Under the pieces are notes generated by a model. That model was not told where the DNA came from. It saw only the letters and a list, made by a program, of their open reading frames with translations, and searched no databases. From the NCBI GenBank assembly GCA_023898505.1, contig CP060226.1, positions 682,001-746,000 on the forward strand: 64,000 nucleotides of DNA. The letters are read 5' to 3'. Position 1 is the first letter of the stretch, and every line of letters starts with the position of its first letter. Made by a program: the position numbers and the translations under genes. The DNA is from Candidatus Peribacteria bacterium. Lineage in GTDB: Bacteria > Patescibacteriota > Gracilibacteria > BD1-5 > UBA6164. Below, piece after piece: positions 54,118 through 64,000 of this stretch.

Positions 54118-54777
54118 TTAAAAATTAACCCCTAAGCGTTCAATGATTTTTTTGGTTATCGCCTCTTTTGAGAGTATCTGTCCATCGGGAGCACAATCTA
54201 TAGTTGCCCAACCATGTTTTTGAGCGACAAAATTTGCCGTATTGTAGGCTGCCTGCATATGCAAAAAGTCTGACTCATGAAGATCGGTATTTACCTTTCC
54301 TTCGATATACGATCGTTTCTCTTTCTTTTTATGAAGTTCAAAGCTAAGCTCAAGCGGGATATGTAAGAATACCGTGACATCTGGACGTGGAAGACCGAAA
54401 ATACCATACTCCAGATCTTCTAACCAGTCTAAAAATCTATCTCTTTCTTGGGCGTCACTTATTTTTCCGGCTTGATGAATCATATTAGCAGAAACATATC
54501 GGTTGGAGATGATGATATCAGCGTGAGACAATGAGTCTTTTATGTCCTGTAAACTATCAAATCGGTCTAGCGCATAAAACATGCTAGCGGTTTTCGGGCC
54601 AACTTCTTCTCCGTATTTTCCGTTGAGATATGCCTCCACAAAATAGGCTGATTTTTGACCATAACGAGGATAATCGAGTACCTTTACAATCTTCCCCTGG
54701 GATTCAAAATAGTCCTTCAAACAGGCAACCTGTGTTGCCTTTCCAGAGCTATCAATACCATCTATAACAATAAACAT
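54118..54777 (-). CDS. tmk: Thymidylate kinase
   Basis: 219 aa. P-loop variant VIDGIDSSGKATQVACL, the DRF motif in YALDRFDSLQDI, LID-like RYVSANMIHQ and a Lys-rich segment KKKEKRSYI. The P-loop and longer LID resemble eukaryote/archaea-type dTMP kinases rather than E. coli Tmk. Converts dTMP to dTDP. No UGA codon. Confidence 0.92.
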   Translation of the reverse strand: MFIVIDGIDSSGKATQVACLKDYFESQGKIVKVLDYPRYGQKSAYFVEAYLNGKYGEEVGPKTASMFYALDRFDSLQDIKDSLSHADIIISNRYVSANMIHQAGKISDAQERDRFLDWLEDLEYGIFGLPRPDVTVFLHIPLELSFELHKKKEKRSYIEGKVNTDLHESDFLHMQAAYNTANFVAQKHGWATIDCAPDGQILSKEAITKKIIERLGVNF

Positions 54778-54821
54778 ACCTATTACGCAAGGAATATAAA
54801 GACTGCTATTATAACATCCCC

Positions 54822-54897
54822 CTCATCCCCAGCCCTTCTCCTTTAGAGGAGAAGGGGGTTATTCCTCTCCTCCAAAGGAGAGGTTAGGTGAGGGATA
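54822..54897. repeat. GGAGAGG-type repeats between dcd and tmk
   Basis: Tandem CCTTCTCCTTTAGAGGAGAAGG and CCTCTCCTCCAAAGGAGAGG hairpins with the GGTGAGGG tail; the intergenic form of the elements found inside P5, P7 and P10. Confidence 0.75.
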
Positions 54898-54916
54898 AAC
54901 CACTTTTCTGAAATTA

Positions 54917-55459
54917 TTACTTATTCGGTGACGCACTAAAGTTTTTCTCTCCATCGGCAAATATCCCTACCTGTTTATAGTTTCTGTCTGGTTTTCCGGT
55001 CATCTTTGAAAAGAGGATTTGCGCAATTTTCATCCCAGGGCGAAGTACAATTGGTACTTTATTGAGATTTGCCAACTCAAAGGTAATATTGAGAAAATGA
55101 CCTGGATTGATAACCCCGGCAGTGTTGTGAACAATAAGTCCAAGTCTCGCGAGTGAACTTTTCCCTCCAAGCTGAATCAGGTACTCATCGGACCCAAATA
55201 AATCTCTTGAAACTCCGAGAACCGTCCCTCCTGGATGTAGGATAAACTCTTCATCATCTTGAAGTATCTTTTCATGATACTCTGGGTATATCTGTTTCAC
55301 CGGATCAATGATCGGTGTCTTGTGGCCTTTTACGATCAGAAATTTATTCCCAAGCAAGATATCATAACTTGCAGGATTGAGGCGTGCCTCATCAAAATCT
55401 GAGATGACGATATCTCCTGATTTCACTCCCGCCGTGATATCTCTGTCTGTAAGAAACAT
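54917..55459 (-). CDS. dcd: dCTP deaminase
   Basis: 180 aa. LNPASYDILLGNKFLIV, GGTVLGVSRDLFG, GGKSSLARLGLIVHNTAGVI and NPGHFLNITFELANLNKVP match the Dcd/Dut trimeric fold; the Glu in FELANL corresponds to the catalytic residue. Deaminates dCTP to dUTP (or, if bifunctional, to dUMP), feeding ThyA. No separate dut is seen in the window. No UGA codon. Confidence 0.93.
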   Translation of the reverse strand: MFLTDRDITAGVKSGDIVISDFDEARLNPASYDILLGNKFLIVKGHKTPIIDPVKQIYPEYHEKILQDDEEFILHPGGTVLGVSRDLFGSDEYLIQLGGKSSLARLGLIVHNTAGVINPGHFLNITFELANLNKVPIVLRPGMKIAQILFSKMTGKPDRNYKQVGIFADGEKNFSASPNK

Positions 55460-55552
55460 ATATTAGAAATTAGAATAATAATCTCCTCTATCCCAGAGTC
55501 TGGGACATCTTCTCTTTAGCGAAAGAGAAGAACCATTACAGACATAGTATAC

Positions 55553-55588
55553 AAAAAACATCTTCACTGTCGAGTGAAGATGTTTTTT
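55553..55588 (-). terminator. Strong terminator after the giant SLT gene
   Basis: AAAAAACATCTTCACT-GTCG-AGTGAAGATGTTTTTT, symmetric, 20 bases past the TAA of the 55609-59706 gene. Confidence 0.92.
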
Positions 55589-55608
55589 CTTGTGAAAAAG
55601 ATGTGGAA

Positions 55609-58600
55609 TTATGCAGTGGTTGCATTAGCAGGTGCAGGAATTGCATAGTCTTTTTTATAATATTGTTTATAGAGTTCTTTAAACGCTGTCATAAAAGCTT
55701 GTTGGAGTGAATCTCACTTTGGTGCTGCTTCAAATTGTATAGATTGTTTCGAAAAGAAACCAGTACCATCTAGTGTAATAACATACTTTCCTGTTTCATA
55801 ATCGATACCAAGAGAAACTGTTTTCTTTTCATTCTTATCCGTGTTGAAATATGTCCCTACCTCAATTTCTCTACTTCACCAAGCAGACATCTCCATAGGA
55901 TCATAGTTGGCTACCTTTGTAAGATCTATCTCCGTTTTATCTGAAGCCTCTTTCCCTCTGTCTGCTAGCTCTGGTGGGCTTACATACTTTTCATGGAGCT
56001 TTTGATATGCTTCCATAATAGTTCTACCATTTACTGGCAAAGAAATCTCTTGTTGTCTATCTTGCGAAATACCTCCCGTAGACTTATCCAACTCTACCAC
56101 GTAGGTATCACCAGAAACACGGACTATGATATCTTTTTTCTTCCCTTCTGCATCTGTATAGGTACCAATAACAACTCCCGAAGCGTCTACTTTATCATAG
56201 GTCAATCCATCAATCACGTCTGATTTAAAAGTAGATGGTGTAAACTGGTCATATCCTCGTGTATACTTTTCTGTAATCATCCCCTCTCCAACTTGTACTT
56301 CCTGATCATGAAGACTTTCAAGTAATGCTTTCATCTCCAATACTCCTGTAAGTTCTGCTTCTAAACTTGTCTCTCTTTCAGAACGAGTTCCTTGAATACT
56401 TGGGTCATTGAGAAGCGCCTGAAGTCTTGGTATCTCTTTGGTAATTCTTGCAAGGTTCCTATCCCTATACGCCTTAGCAGTATCAAACTCTTCCTGACTA
56501 ATCCTATGTCCGCTATAAATTCTCTCCATCATCATCTCAAAACTATACTTATTGAATCCACCAAACGAAAGTCCATCAAGGATACTTCCAGATTTTAGAT
56601 CTTTTTTATATTTCTCTAACAGTGTATTAAAGGCGGTTCCAACTTGTGCTGCAGATCCATCAGGTACATCTTGACTGGAGTCTGGTACGCCATCAAGCCA
56701 CTCAGTAATCATAAATACTTTTAACTGTCCTTCTTTTGTTTTCCCAAGCTCAAACCTCACTTTCTTTCCCTCTACTTCAACTTCTTGATTGATATCTTTT
56801 GGCCATTCTTGTACTTCGTATCCTCCTCCTACAATAGCTTCATATGCGGCCTTAAATGCAGCTGGTATAGTAGCTAAAGCAGCCCCAACAGTTTCTGCTA
56901 CATCTTTTGCCCCACGAACAATTCTATCTCCCAAAGAACCTCATCCTAATGCCTTCTGAGCTTCTTCATATGAAACCCCCATATAGTAAGCAAAAGCAAT
57001 CACTCCATACTCTCTTTGTGTAATCTTACCAAATAGATCACTTGGTTCTTTTCCTTTATACTCTGGTCTGATACGAGTAATCATAGTATAATTTGCTGCA
57101 ATAGCTTCATCGCTCATTGGATTGCTCGAACTTAGGTCTACACCTGGTCCAGTATGGTAGTATACCAGTGCCAACTCAGCACTACACTGCTTCTGTTCCA
57201 TCATTTGATGAAGGTAGAAGAAAGTTGCCTCCAATTGGTCATTTGGATTATCTCTTTGTAATTTTCCTCATAGTTTACCATTAATTTCTTCCCAAGTGCT
57301 ATCAATATGTTGACCAAGACCATATGCCGAACCATTTGGATTTTTAGCTTGTGGATTCCAAGCACTTTCTTTATCAACAAGCCTCACTACCAAATCTACG
57401 GGGATACCGTACTTTTCAGAAAACTCTTGAAGTTTATCAGCATATTTCACACTTTCAGGAAAACGTTTTTCATCAATCATCCTCATCCATTGATACAGAC
57501 TTGGGGCAAAAGGGTTTTCTGGACCATATTCTGGTTTTACTCAAAATTTTGCATATTTTTCATCTCCCACATTTTGAAATAATTTTGCATTTTCAGTATT
57601 TTCTTCACCGTGAGGTACAGTCGCATATCTTCCCCTATAATACAGTCTATAGATATCTCACTCTTTCCTCAAACTCAGTGCGGTTGTTCCTTGAATTACA
57701 TCAAATACCTCTTTGCTCATACCTGCTGGAACCTCAGCTTTTGCCTCAACTGCTTGAGAATTTTGAAGCATTTCTTGGTAAGCTGCTTGTGCATTCCAAG
57801 CTTTCATTCTGGTTTCAAACATTTTGATTATCGCAACCATAAGTCTATTGTCTGCCTGTAGATTTACATTTCCTGCTGTTATAATTCTGACAACCTCATC
57901 ATATACTGATTTATTCTCATCATGAGAGATGAGTCCGTTTATGTCTTTTTGAGGTAAAGTGAAAGATGTTTCTTTCCCTGTTGCTGGTTGTCTGAGATAT
58001 ACTTTCCCTTCTTCTACTGAAAACTCATATCCATGTAACCCATGAGGCAATAACCTTTTTACGGTTGTAACAATGTCTGTATTAAACTTTAAAAGATTTG
58101 CATCCATAGTATCTTTCCATTCTTGAAGTTTTTCGCTAAGATCCTCTTGACTTGGTGTTTCACCTGAACCCTCCCATGGTTTTTGTAATTCTTCAAACGA
58201 TATTGTATATTCTCCATAGGTAAAGGTATTATCTTCTTCATCGTACTCCACCTCCTCTACTTTCCCTGCTATTTGTGCCCCATCCAAATCAAGATAGGCT
58301 TCGTCTAATGCACCTGCTGCATCGTCTGCACGAGAACTTGCTGTGTCTAATTCTGTCTCTAGACCTCTAATCTTTGCATCATATTCGTTAGCTTGGGCCG
58401 CTAACGCCTCTCTCATCGATTCTGCTGCCGCTGCCTGGGCTGCTTCCATCGATGCCTTATGCTCCTCTGCTTGTGCCGCTAACGCCTCTCTCATCGATTC
58501 TGCTGCCGCCTCTCTTACCTGTTGCAACTCTTTTTGTCTTACAGCCGCATCAATGGCTTGATCTAAACTCCTTCTCGCTTCTCTATATGCTTTCGTTGTG

Positions 58601-59706
58601 TTTTCTAAATCTCTTATATGTGCTTCATCTGTTTCATCGTAAAATAATCCTCCTAATTTTTTTCTTACTTCTTTATATTCTTCCAGTTCTACCCCAGTAA
58701 GTATAATACCATCTGGAATAGCTTTTGCTTTCTGTTCAAACTCTCTTTCAGATGCTTCCCATACCGATATAAGTCGAGACTCTAATTTCGCGTATTCAAC
58801 TTGTCTCTCCTCATTCAATTGTCTTACTTTTTCATTGTATGCACTTCTTTCATCCTGCAATTTTTGGATATGTACACGTAGTAAATCCTGTAGTTTAGTA
58901 ATATTTGCAGTTCCAATTCATTTCATTCGTGCAAGTTCTTGTTCAACTTGTTTAATGGCCTGTTCAAGTCGTGCTTTTGCAGTGTCATACTCTTGAGAAT
59001 TTACTTCTCCAGCACCTGGATTAGGCGATAAACGAGTAACATTCAACTCATTTTGAGCAGATGATACAAGGTTACCAAGTACTGACTGAAGAAAACCTTG
59101 AACATTATCATCAAGTATATCGCTTTGAGAGATATTTCTCAAGCCATCTGTAACTCAAAACTCATTAAATCATTCAACCTCGGCAACAGCACCATCTGAT
59201 ATACGAGATGTATCCTTTGATGTATCCAGCACCCAGCTGTTCCCCTCTTGTTTCATATATATGGTATCATCTGAACCATCAAAATCATATCTTACTTTAA
59301 AGGTAATGGCCCCTCCATTATTTTCAATAATAATTCCCTTAAATTGTCCATCTAAACCATCTCATTTTTCAACTTGCGATAATGCCTCATCTATTTCTTG
59401 AAAGGAAGGGAGTGAAGTTATTCAAGACTTTTTTAATAGCTGTCTGAAACTTGTATACGACTCTAAACTTGTTGATTGCCATCCCTGATTTAACATATCT
59501 GTAGCTACTTCTTTAATAGCTGATTGCGTTACTTGAGATACTAAATCAAAATTCTTTACTAAATCCTTCGCTTCATCCGTATCGATTCTTCCATCACTGA
59601 TCATACGACGTAACTGTTGAAGATTCCCCTGTATACGAGAAGCGTCTCATCAATAATTCCCTTCTAATCAAGACTGTAGTTCCCCTCTCATCATTCCCTT
59701 CACCAT
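55609..59706 (-). CDS. Very large protein with coiled coil and lytic transglycosylase (SLT)-like domain
   Basis: About 1365 aa once roughly fifteen UGA codons are read as Gly; the start may be ATG 59706, 59727 or 59694. Order: helical N-terminus; coiled coil (about 283-480) with two near-identical SMREALAAQA units; a beta-rich section (DNTFTYGEYTISFEEL); an SLT/goose-lysozyme-like domain at about 755-850 (KYGIPVDLVVRLVDKESAWN with the catalytic-type Glu, then GSAYGLGQHIDSTWEEI); Gly/Ala-rich amphipathic stretch; C-terminal beta-rich domain, ending NATTA. No classical signal peptide is seen. Glycan-strand cleavage of peptidoglycan is likely; target unknown. Confidence 0.85.
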
Positions 59707-59810
59707 TTGTAAATAAAAGTGTAACATACCCAATATATAAGAAAATAAATGTGTTTTTGTTGTATGGAATCCTCCAATTACCATATGTACCTCTGTATTC
59801 TACCATATAC

Positions 59811-59848
59811 AAAAAAATAAAGTCAAAGCATTGAGCTTGACTTTATTG
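59811..59848 (-). terminator. Terminator of the toxin-antitoxin operon
   Basis: AATAAAGTCAA / TTGACTTTATT stem followed on the minus strand by TTTTTT, 45 bases after the antitoxin stop. Confidence 0.85.
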
Positions 59849-59891
59849 TGATTTATATCCCATGTTGAAAAGCCTAGGCTTGATGAAAACT

Positions 59892-60167
59892 CTACTTCTG
59901 TATCAGCTTATCATTTGCATACTGGTGTATCACGGCATTGATCAGAGTTTGATACGGGATTCATTGTTCCGCAGCTTTCGCTTTTACCCTTCGTATATCT
60001 ACCTCAAGCGGTCGTATATTGATTGACTTCCTTTTACTTAAATTATACTGTGCTATTTTCTCTAATTTTTGCAATTCTCCTGGTGTATCATCTACATCTC
60101 TATATCTACCTGACTCTATATCATCAAGTATCTGTAATTCCTCAGATGTAAGTCATGTCGTTTTCAT
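59892..60167 (-). CDS. CopG/BrnA-like antitoxin
   Basis: 91 aa with two UGA-Gly. The C-terminal half KRKSINIRPLEVDIRRVKAK, AAEQGIPYQTLINAVIHQYA is a ribbon-helix-helix of the CopG-antitoxin type; the UGA encodes the conserved Gly in E-x-G-I-P-Y-Q-T. The N-terminal half (EELQILDDIESGRYRDVDD) is the acidic toxin-binding part. It follows the BrnT-like gene by 24 bases. Confidence 0.87.
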
Positions 60168-60191
60168 ACGATAACAAGGGGTAAGAAACTA

Positions 60192-60482
60192 CTATCACAA
60201 AAACAATTTTGTATGTTTTCTACTAGGAATTATCGTCTTGAAGAAGATATGTTCCTCATCTTCAATAAACGGTACGATATACACATAGTGCCCTATCTCA
60301 ACATATACTATCTTTTGATTGGGATATTTATCCTCATTGTAATGGGCTTCTTGGATTTTTATCCCTCTCCCTTCTGCTATGGCTACAAGTATATCCTCAA
60401 AACCAACTCCTCTTTCCTGTTTGAGTATCTGATTCTTTTCTGTATTCCACTGTATATCTTTCTCAGAAAACCTCGTAGGCAT
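60192..60482 (-). CDS. BrnT-like toxin
   Basis: 96 aa ending KLFLG-TAG when the last UGA is read as Gly. IQWNTEKNQILKQERGVGFE and DILVAIAEGRGI resemble BrnT/DUF497-type RNase toxins (F/W-x-W-x3-K, ERGVSFED). IVYVEIGHYVYIVPFIED and KTIIPSRKHTKLF fit the C-terminal strands. Toxin-first order with a CopG-type antitoxin downstream fits the brnTA layout. Inferred ribosome-independent mRNA cleavage. Confidence 0.83.
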
Positions 60483-60546
60483 AGGTGTCTAATATATGAA
60501 TAGTATATTGATATGGTATACAAGATATCATAAAGTCAAAAGAATT

Positions 60547-60566
60547 TTTCAAGCCCGGGCTTGAAA
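60547..60566. terminator. Perfect 20-base palindrome after the PGBD gene
   Basis: TTTCAAGCCCGGGCTTGAAA followed on the minus strand by AAATTCTTTT. It lies nine bases past the TAA of the 793-aa gene and 65 bases before the BrnT-like start. It may be a weak terminator or the operator of the toxin-antitoxin pair. Confidence 0.6.
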
Positions 60567-60574
60567 TCCTGAGA

Positions 60575-62956
60575 TTACCTATTCCCAAGCCCCCTTACTT
60601 CTATAAATGCTTTTTCATCCTCCTCTCCTGTAAGATGTACACTATATTCTTTTCACTTATAAACAAATACATTTCCCTTTAGCATACTTCAACTCACTCC
60701 TCATATACCATACAAATTTCCCACTTGTGAATTGGTGAGATAGAGTCTCGCATTATGTTGATATGCATATCGTTGTAAAGCTTTATACGTTTCATGCGTC
60801 CAATATCCCGTTTGCTGCACTCCCAATAATCACTGGATGTACCATCTCTGTAATTCTGTAGGAAACATATCATAAAAATCAACTTGGGCATTTTGTTCTA
60901 ACTGTTGTGAAGTGAGGTTTTCTTTATTCCCATCGATATAGTGCACGAGCTTATCATGGGACATGGCAAAGGTACAGAGTCCATTTTCCACTGATACACT
61001 CCTACCTTTTACTGCATCTAAAAGAAACCTTGAAGATAGTGTGCCATCGAGTACTCTACCGATATGATTCTCTCATTTTGGAATCACATACCCAAGTTGC
61101 GCTTGTTTTTTAAAAACAGCTACTATCGTCTGTGTATCAAATACTCAAGTTCTCTCAGCTCAAAGTAAGACTTGCAATGCTCCTATCGCAACTGAGTCAT
61201 CAATGATGGTTGCATACTGCCCAAGTAACTTGTAGCTATTTTCTTGTACCTGCCTATCAACATACGCATCCATAGGTGCAACATGAAGGGTTGTACCGTT
61301 CAATTTTGCCTCTCATACCGTTTGTACATCAATCTTTCCATTTTTTAGTTGTACAAAGTATCGTTTCTCAGCTATCTGTAGATTTTCCCCTTGAACTGGT
61401 ATCAGTTTACTCAAAGTGTCATTTCCTGGCATACCATCTACCCCTTTCCCAGTAAACCCCAGTTTCACCTGTTCATGAATAATAGCATCATACAAGTACG
61501 GGGTTACTTCCATAGTAGACCCTACATGTCATGAGAACAGTGCATGCAACGCTTGCATCTCGATAGACCCCTGTTTATATTTTCTTTCAATCCAATCTTT
61601 TGAAATTGCATATCTCTCTGCATGTTCTTCCATCGCCGTTATAAGCTGGTAAACGGTAGTCACCTGTTCGGGTGAATCAACTCCACCATGAGAAACTGGA
61701 CCTCCTAACTTTTCCGGAATAGAACGAGTATCCATAAAAAATTCATATCCATTAGGAAATTTCTTGGTTAATATTCAAGAATCATTCACTCGTACTTCTG
61801 CATCATCAAGTGCCTGTCTTGATTCTCTAGAAAGTCCGAGAGTATATATGCTTTCCTGTGCTCTGTTTTCTCTTTCTTCCACCATAAATCTTTTTTTCTT
61901 TCCGTCGGGTACGATACTCGCAGAGTAATTTTGATTTCAGATTCTTATTTCTCTATTGAGTGGAAGCACACGTTCCATAGTAGCTCCTCATGCCATACCA
62001 TCTTCTACTAATTCATGTTGTCTTTGATAATACACGACGGCCTTGTATAATGATTCATCAAATCTTCCATTGTATGCAACTCTAGGATCACCAATTAAGT
62101 ATTGGACTACGACAATTTGCGCATGAGTATAATCTGCATAAAACTGTTCTGCTCTTCTATACGCCCCCTCTTCCACAATAACAGCGTCGATATCCTTCCA
62201 CTTTTGTGCACGTTGTTCTCTCTTTTCTGCTTCAGCCTTATGCTCTGCTTCGCTATTGTCATGAAACCTATTATCTGCTTCTGATAATGGGTCCCTTGTA
62301 TCTGAAGGAGTTTCTCATTGCTGCACTTGAGGAGGAAGAGGAAATACCTCTCTCCCTTGGACTGTAGGAGCAGCATTGTCTCCAGACTCGTGACGCTTGT
62401 TTGCTTCCTTTACAAGCGCATTCATACTTATCCCTAGCGCCTCTAGATTTTTCACTATATCTCTATCAGCGACAGTCTTTGGAAATACCTCTTCGGAGTA
62501 ATCGGTCATATTAAAGTACACTTTTCCAAATTCATAACTAAATTTTCCCTTTTCAAGTTTCCATTTATTCACCAATTGGTACGCAATGACCTCTAGATAG
62601 AGTTGTGCCACCTGTTTTTTAGATTCTTTCACCACCTCTCTTGCTGCTTCTCATCTTTCTTGAAGCAATCTATCAAACTCTGACTTCATATGTTGCAGGA
62701 GATTTTTCACTTCTGGTGCGGTTATTTTAAGGTCAATGGCGTATTGTTCAGCAAGTTCTTTTACGGTATACCCATCCTTATCGGTATCTGTAATAGATTT
62801 CAAGGCAGTATCCGCCTCTTCTTTTTCATTTTTCTTATCTGCTTCTCTTGTTTTTTCTGACTTAAAGACTGTCCCTCATTCCTGATAAAAAGAGTCCCAC
62901 CCAGAAAATGATACCTTTTGTAAATATGTACAAATGCGTGTATAAAAATAAAACAT
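60575..62956 (-). CDS. Large protein with EF-hand-like loop and four peptidoglycan-binding-like modules
   Basis: 793 aa from ATG 62956 with about a dozen UGA-Gly. Near residue 58 a calcium-loop motif DTDKDGYTVKE is seen. A helical section follows, then four degenerate PGBD-type units: about 278-332 (YNGRFDESLYKAVVYYQRQH, VEDGMAGGATM), 472-520 (LYDAIIHEQVKLGFTG, VDGMPGNDTLSKL), 590-640 (ALQVLLGAERTGVFDTQTIV) and 700-745 (GLLGVQQTGYWTHETYKALQ). All show the L-x-G ... G-x-F/W-x-x-x-T/L ... A-V-x-x-F/Y-Q pattern. No signal peptide is evident. Likely partner of the SLT protein encoded downstream. Confidence 0.82.
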
Positions 62957-63101
62957 ACGTCATAAAGTTACATTACTAACTCCTACCAGTCTACCATATA
63001 TACCACGAGCCTTGCACGTATTTCTCCTTGACAAGAGAAAAATATATTTCTTCTAGCTTCCGATTGATTTCACATTTGAATTGAATATAGTGGGACAATA
63101 A

Positions 63102-63151
63102 TAGATTCCTGCCTTCCCAGATAAATCGGGACACGGTGCAGGAATGACCGA
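63102..63151. repeat. ATTCCTGC...GCAGGAATGAC dispersed repeat
   Basis: ATTCCTGCCTTCCCAGATAA and GTGCAGGAATGAC arms with an inner CCCAGATAAATCGGG palindrome, in the divergent gap between the PGBD gene and rmuC. Confidence 0.7.
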
Positions 63152-63177
63152 CATATTTTACCTCCTAGTAAAAACCT

Positions 63178-64000
63178 ATGGAACTTATCCTCTGAATCCT
63201 TGTCCTCCTCCTCACTGGAGTCATCGTCTACCTCATCATCCAACTCCAGAAACCAAAAGAAGATACGGGAGTAAAGATGCTGCAAGAGCACCTCTTTAAC
63301 CTCTCAAAAACCCTTGATACCAAGATCTCGGAAACCAATAAGACACTGGAAGATAAACTTTCAAAATCAAGCGAGATACTCGATAAAAAGTTATGAGAAT
63401 CATCAAAACTTCTCTCTGATAACATGAGTAAAACCTTTGCTACCAGTACCAAGATCAACGAAGAAGCCAACAAGCGTATTGAGGATATCACGAAAAAACT
63501 GACCCAACTCGAAGAAACCAACAAGCAAATCAAAGACATCGGAGGACAACTCGCTGGACTTGAAAAAGTCCTTAAAAATCCAAAGCAGCGTGGAAATCTC
63601 GGAGAGTATTTTTTAAAAGAACTTCTGGAAAATGTCTTTAACGAAGATCAGTATAAAATCCAGTACCAGATGGAAACGGGAATTGTCGATGCTGCACTGT
63701 TTATCGGAGGAAAGATTATCCCTATCGACTCAAAATTTCCGCAAGAAAATTACGAAAAACTGATTGCCAGTGAAGATGAATTTGGAATCAAAAAATACTC
63801 TGGAGAACTTAAAAAAGATATCAAAAACCGTATCGATGAAACGAGCAAATATATCCTCCCTGAAAATGGGACCACGGAGTTTGCCTTTATGCTGATTCCA
63901 GCGGAAGGACTCTATTATGACCTCTTTATCAATAAAATCGGCGAAATAGAACCGAAAAAACTTATCGAGTACGCCTTTTCAAAAAAAGTAATTATCTGTT
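63178..64000 (+). CDS. rmuC: RmuC-family protein (3' truncated by window edge)
   Basis: 274 codons visible, with two UGA-Gly. N-terminal membrane helix (LILGILVLLLTGVIVYLIIQ), long coiled coil (about 25-120), then the RmuC core: LEKVLKNPKQRGNLGEYFLK, VDAALFIGGKIIPIDSKFPQ, ENYEKL and FAFMLIPAEGLYYDLFINKI. The fold is related to PD-(D/E)xK nucleases; RmuC limits recombination at inverted repeats. The C-terminus lies outside the window. Confidence 0.92.

Noticed and set aside
59594..59812. 72-residue ORF upstream of the giant SLT gene
   Set aside because: It is in a different frame from the SLT gene start and overlaps it; the UGA-recoded frame from 59706 explains the coding signal.
55609..62956. 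Prophage tail region
   Set aside because: Size plus SLT/PGBD domains suggested tape-measure-like proteins, but no other structural phage gene is present and the neighbours are a TA pair and rmuC.

Overview
The window reads as the chromosome of an ultrasmall Patescibacteria (CPR) bacterium of the Gracilibacteria/Absconditabacteria (BD1-5/SR1) lineage. The main evidence is that in-frame UGA is read as glycine (genetic code 25) throughout. UGA falls on conserved Gly positions in YbeY, HisS, ThiI, the M23 peptidase, the Nudix hydrolase, ComM, SmpB and ThyA, while UAA and UAG end the genes. Under the standard code about half of the genes look broken. All coordinates given here are merged across UGA. 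The DNA is AT-rich and genes are tightly packed in short operons.

Layout. 1-4013: end of a PKD-domain protein, then nrdB and nrdA (minus strand). 4262-24185: an unusual 20-kb minus-strand array of ten large cysteine-rich paralogues (called P1-P10 here, numbered left to right), interleaved with two plus-strand TrmB-type regulator genes. Paralogues fall in three classes: A (N-terminal zinc ribbon plus C-terminal ribbon: P1, P2, P4, P8, P10), B (P3, P6) and C (no N-terminal ribbon: P5, P7, P9). All class A and C members carry dispersed palindromic repeats inserted in frame at one fixed linker. 24246-24897: a small ferredoxin and a structured, 6S-like RNA gene with its own promoter and terminator. 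24943-31714: plus-strand run of ybeY, a type IV secretion-like set (PrgI, truncated TraC/VirB4-like, VirB2-like pilin), a small membrane protein, a holin-like protein, secG, a family-5 substrate-binding protein and a membrane protein. 31739-41864: minus-strand housekeeping genes (sugar isomerase-like, serS, smpB, M23 peptidase, thiI, ybaK-like, lysA, hisS) with an HTH-Panacea/PemK toxin-antitoxin pair. 41855-47758: two small unknowns, a BcgI-like restriction-modification pair (fused nuclease-methylase plus specificity subunit), a receiver-domain operon and a possibly broken locus. 47798-55459: comM, cation efflux, ArsB/CitM-type transporter, Nudix, thyA, CYTH, tmk, dcd. 55609-62956: two very large envelope-active proteins (1365 aa with a lytic transglycosylase-like domain; 793 aa with four peptidoglycan-binding-like modules) separated by a BrnT/CopG-type toxin-antitoxin pair. 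63178 to the end: rmuC, partial.

How it fits together: deoxynucleotide synthesis is well represented (NrdAB, ThyA, Tmk, Dcd), as are translation and ribosome rescue (SerS, HisS, SmpB, YbeY, ThiI). Surface and interaction functions are heavy (pilin/T4SS parts, wall-lytic proteins, the Cys-rich array), which suits a host-attached or predatory lifestyle; that last point is inference. No tRNA, rRNA, CRISPR array or transposase was recognised.
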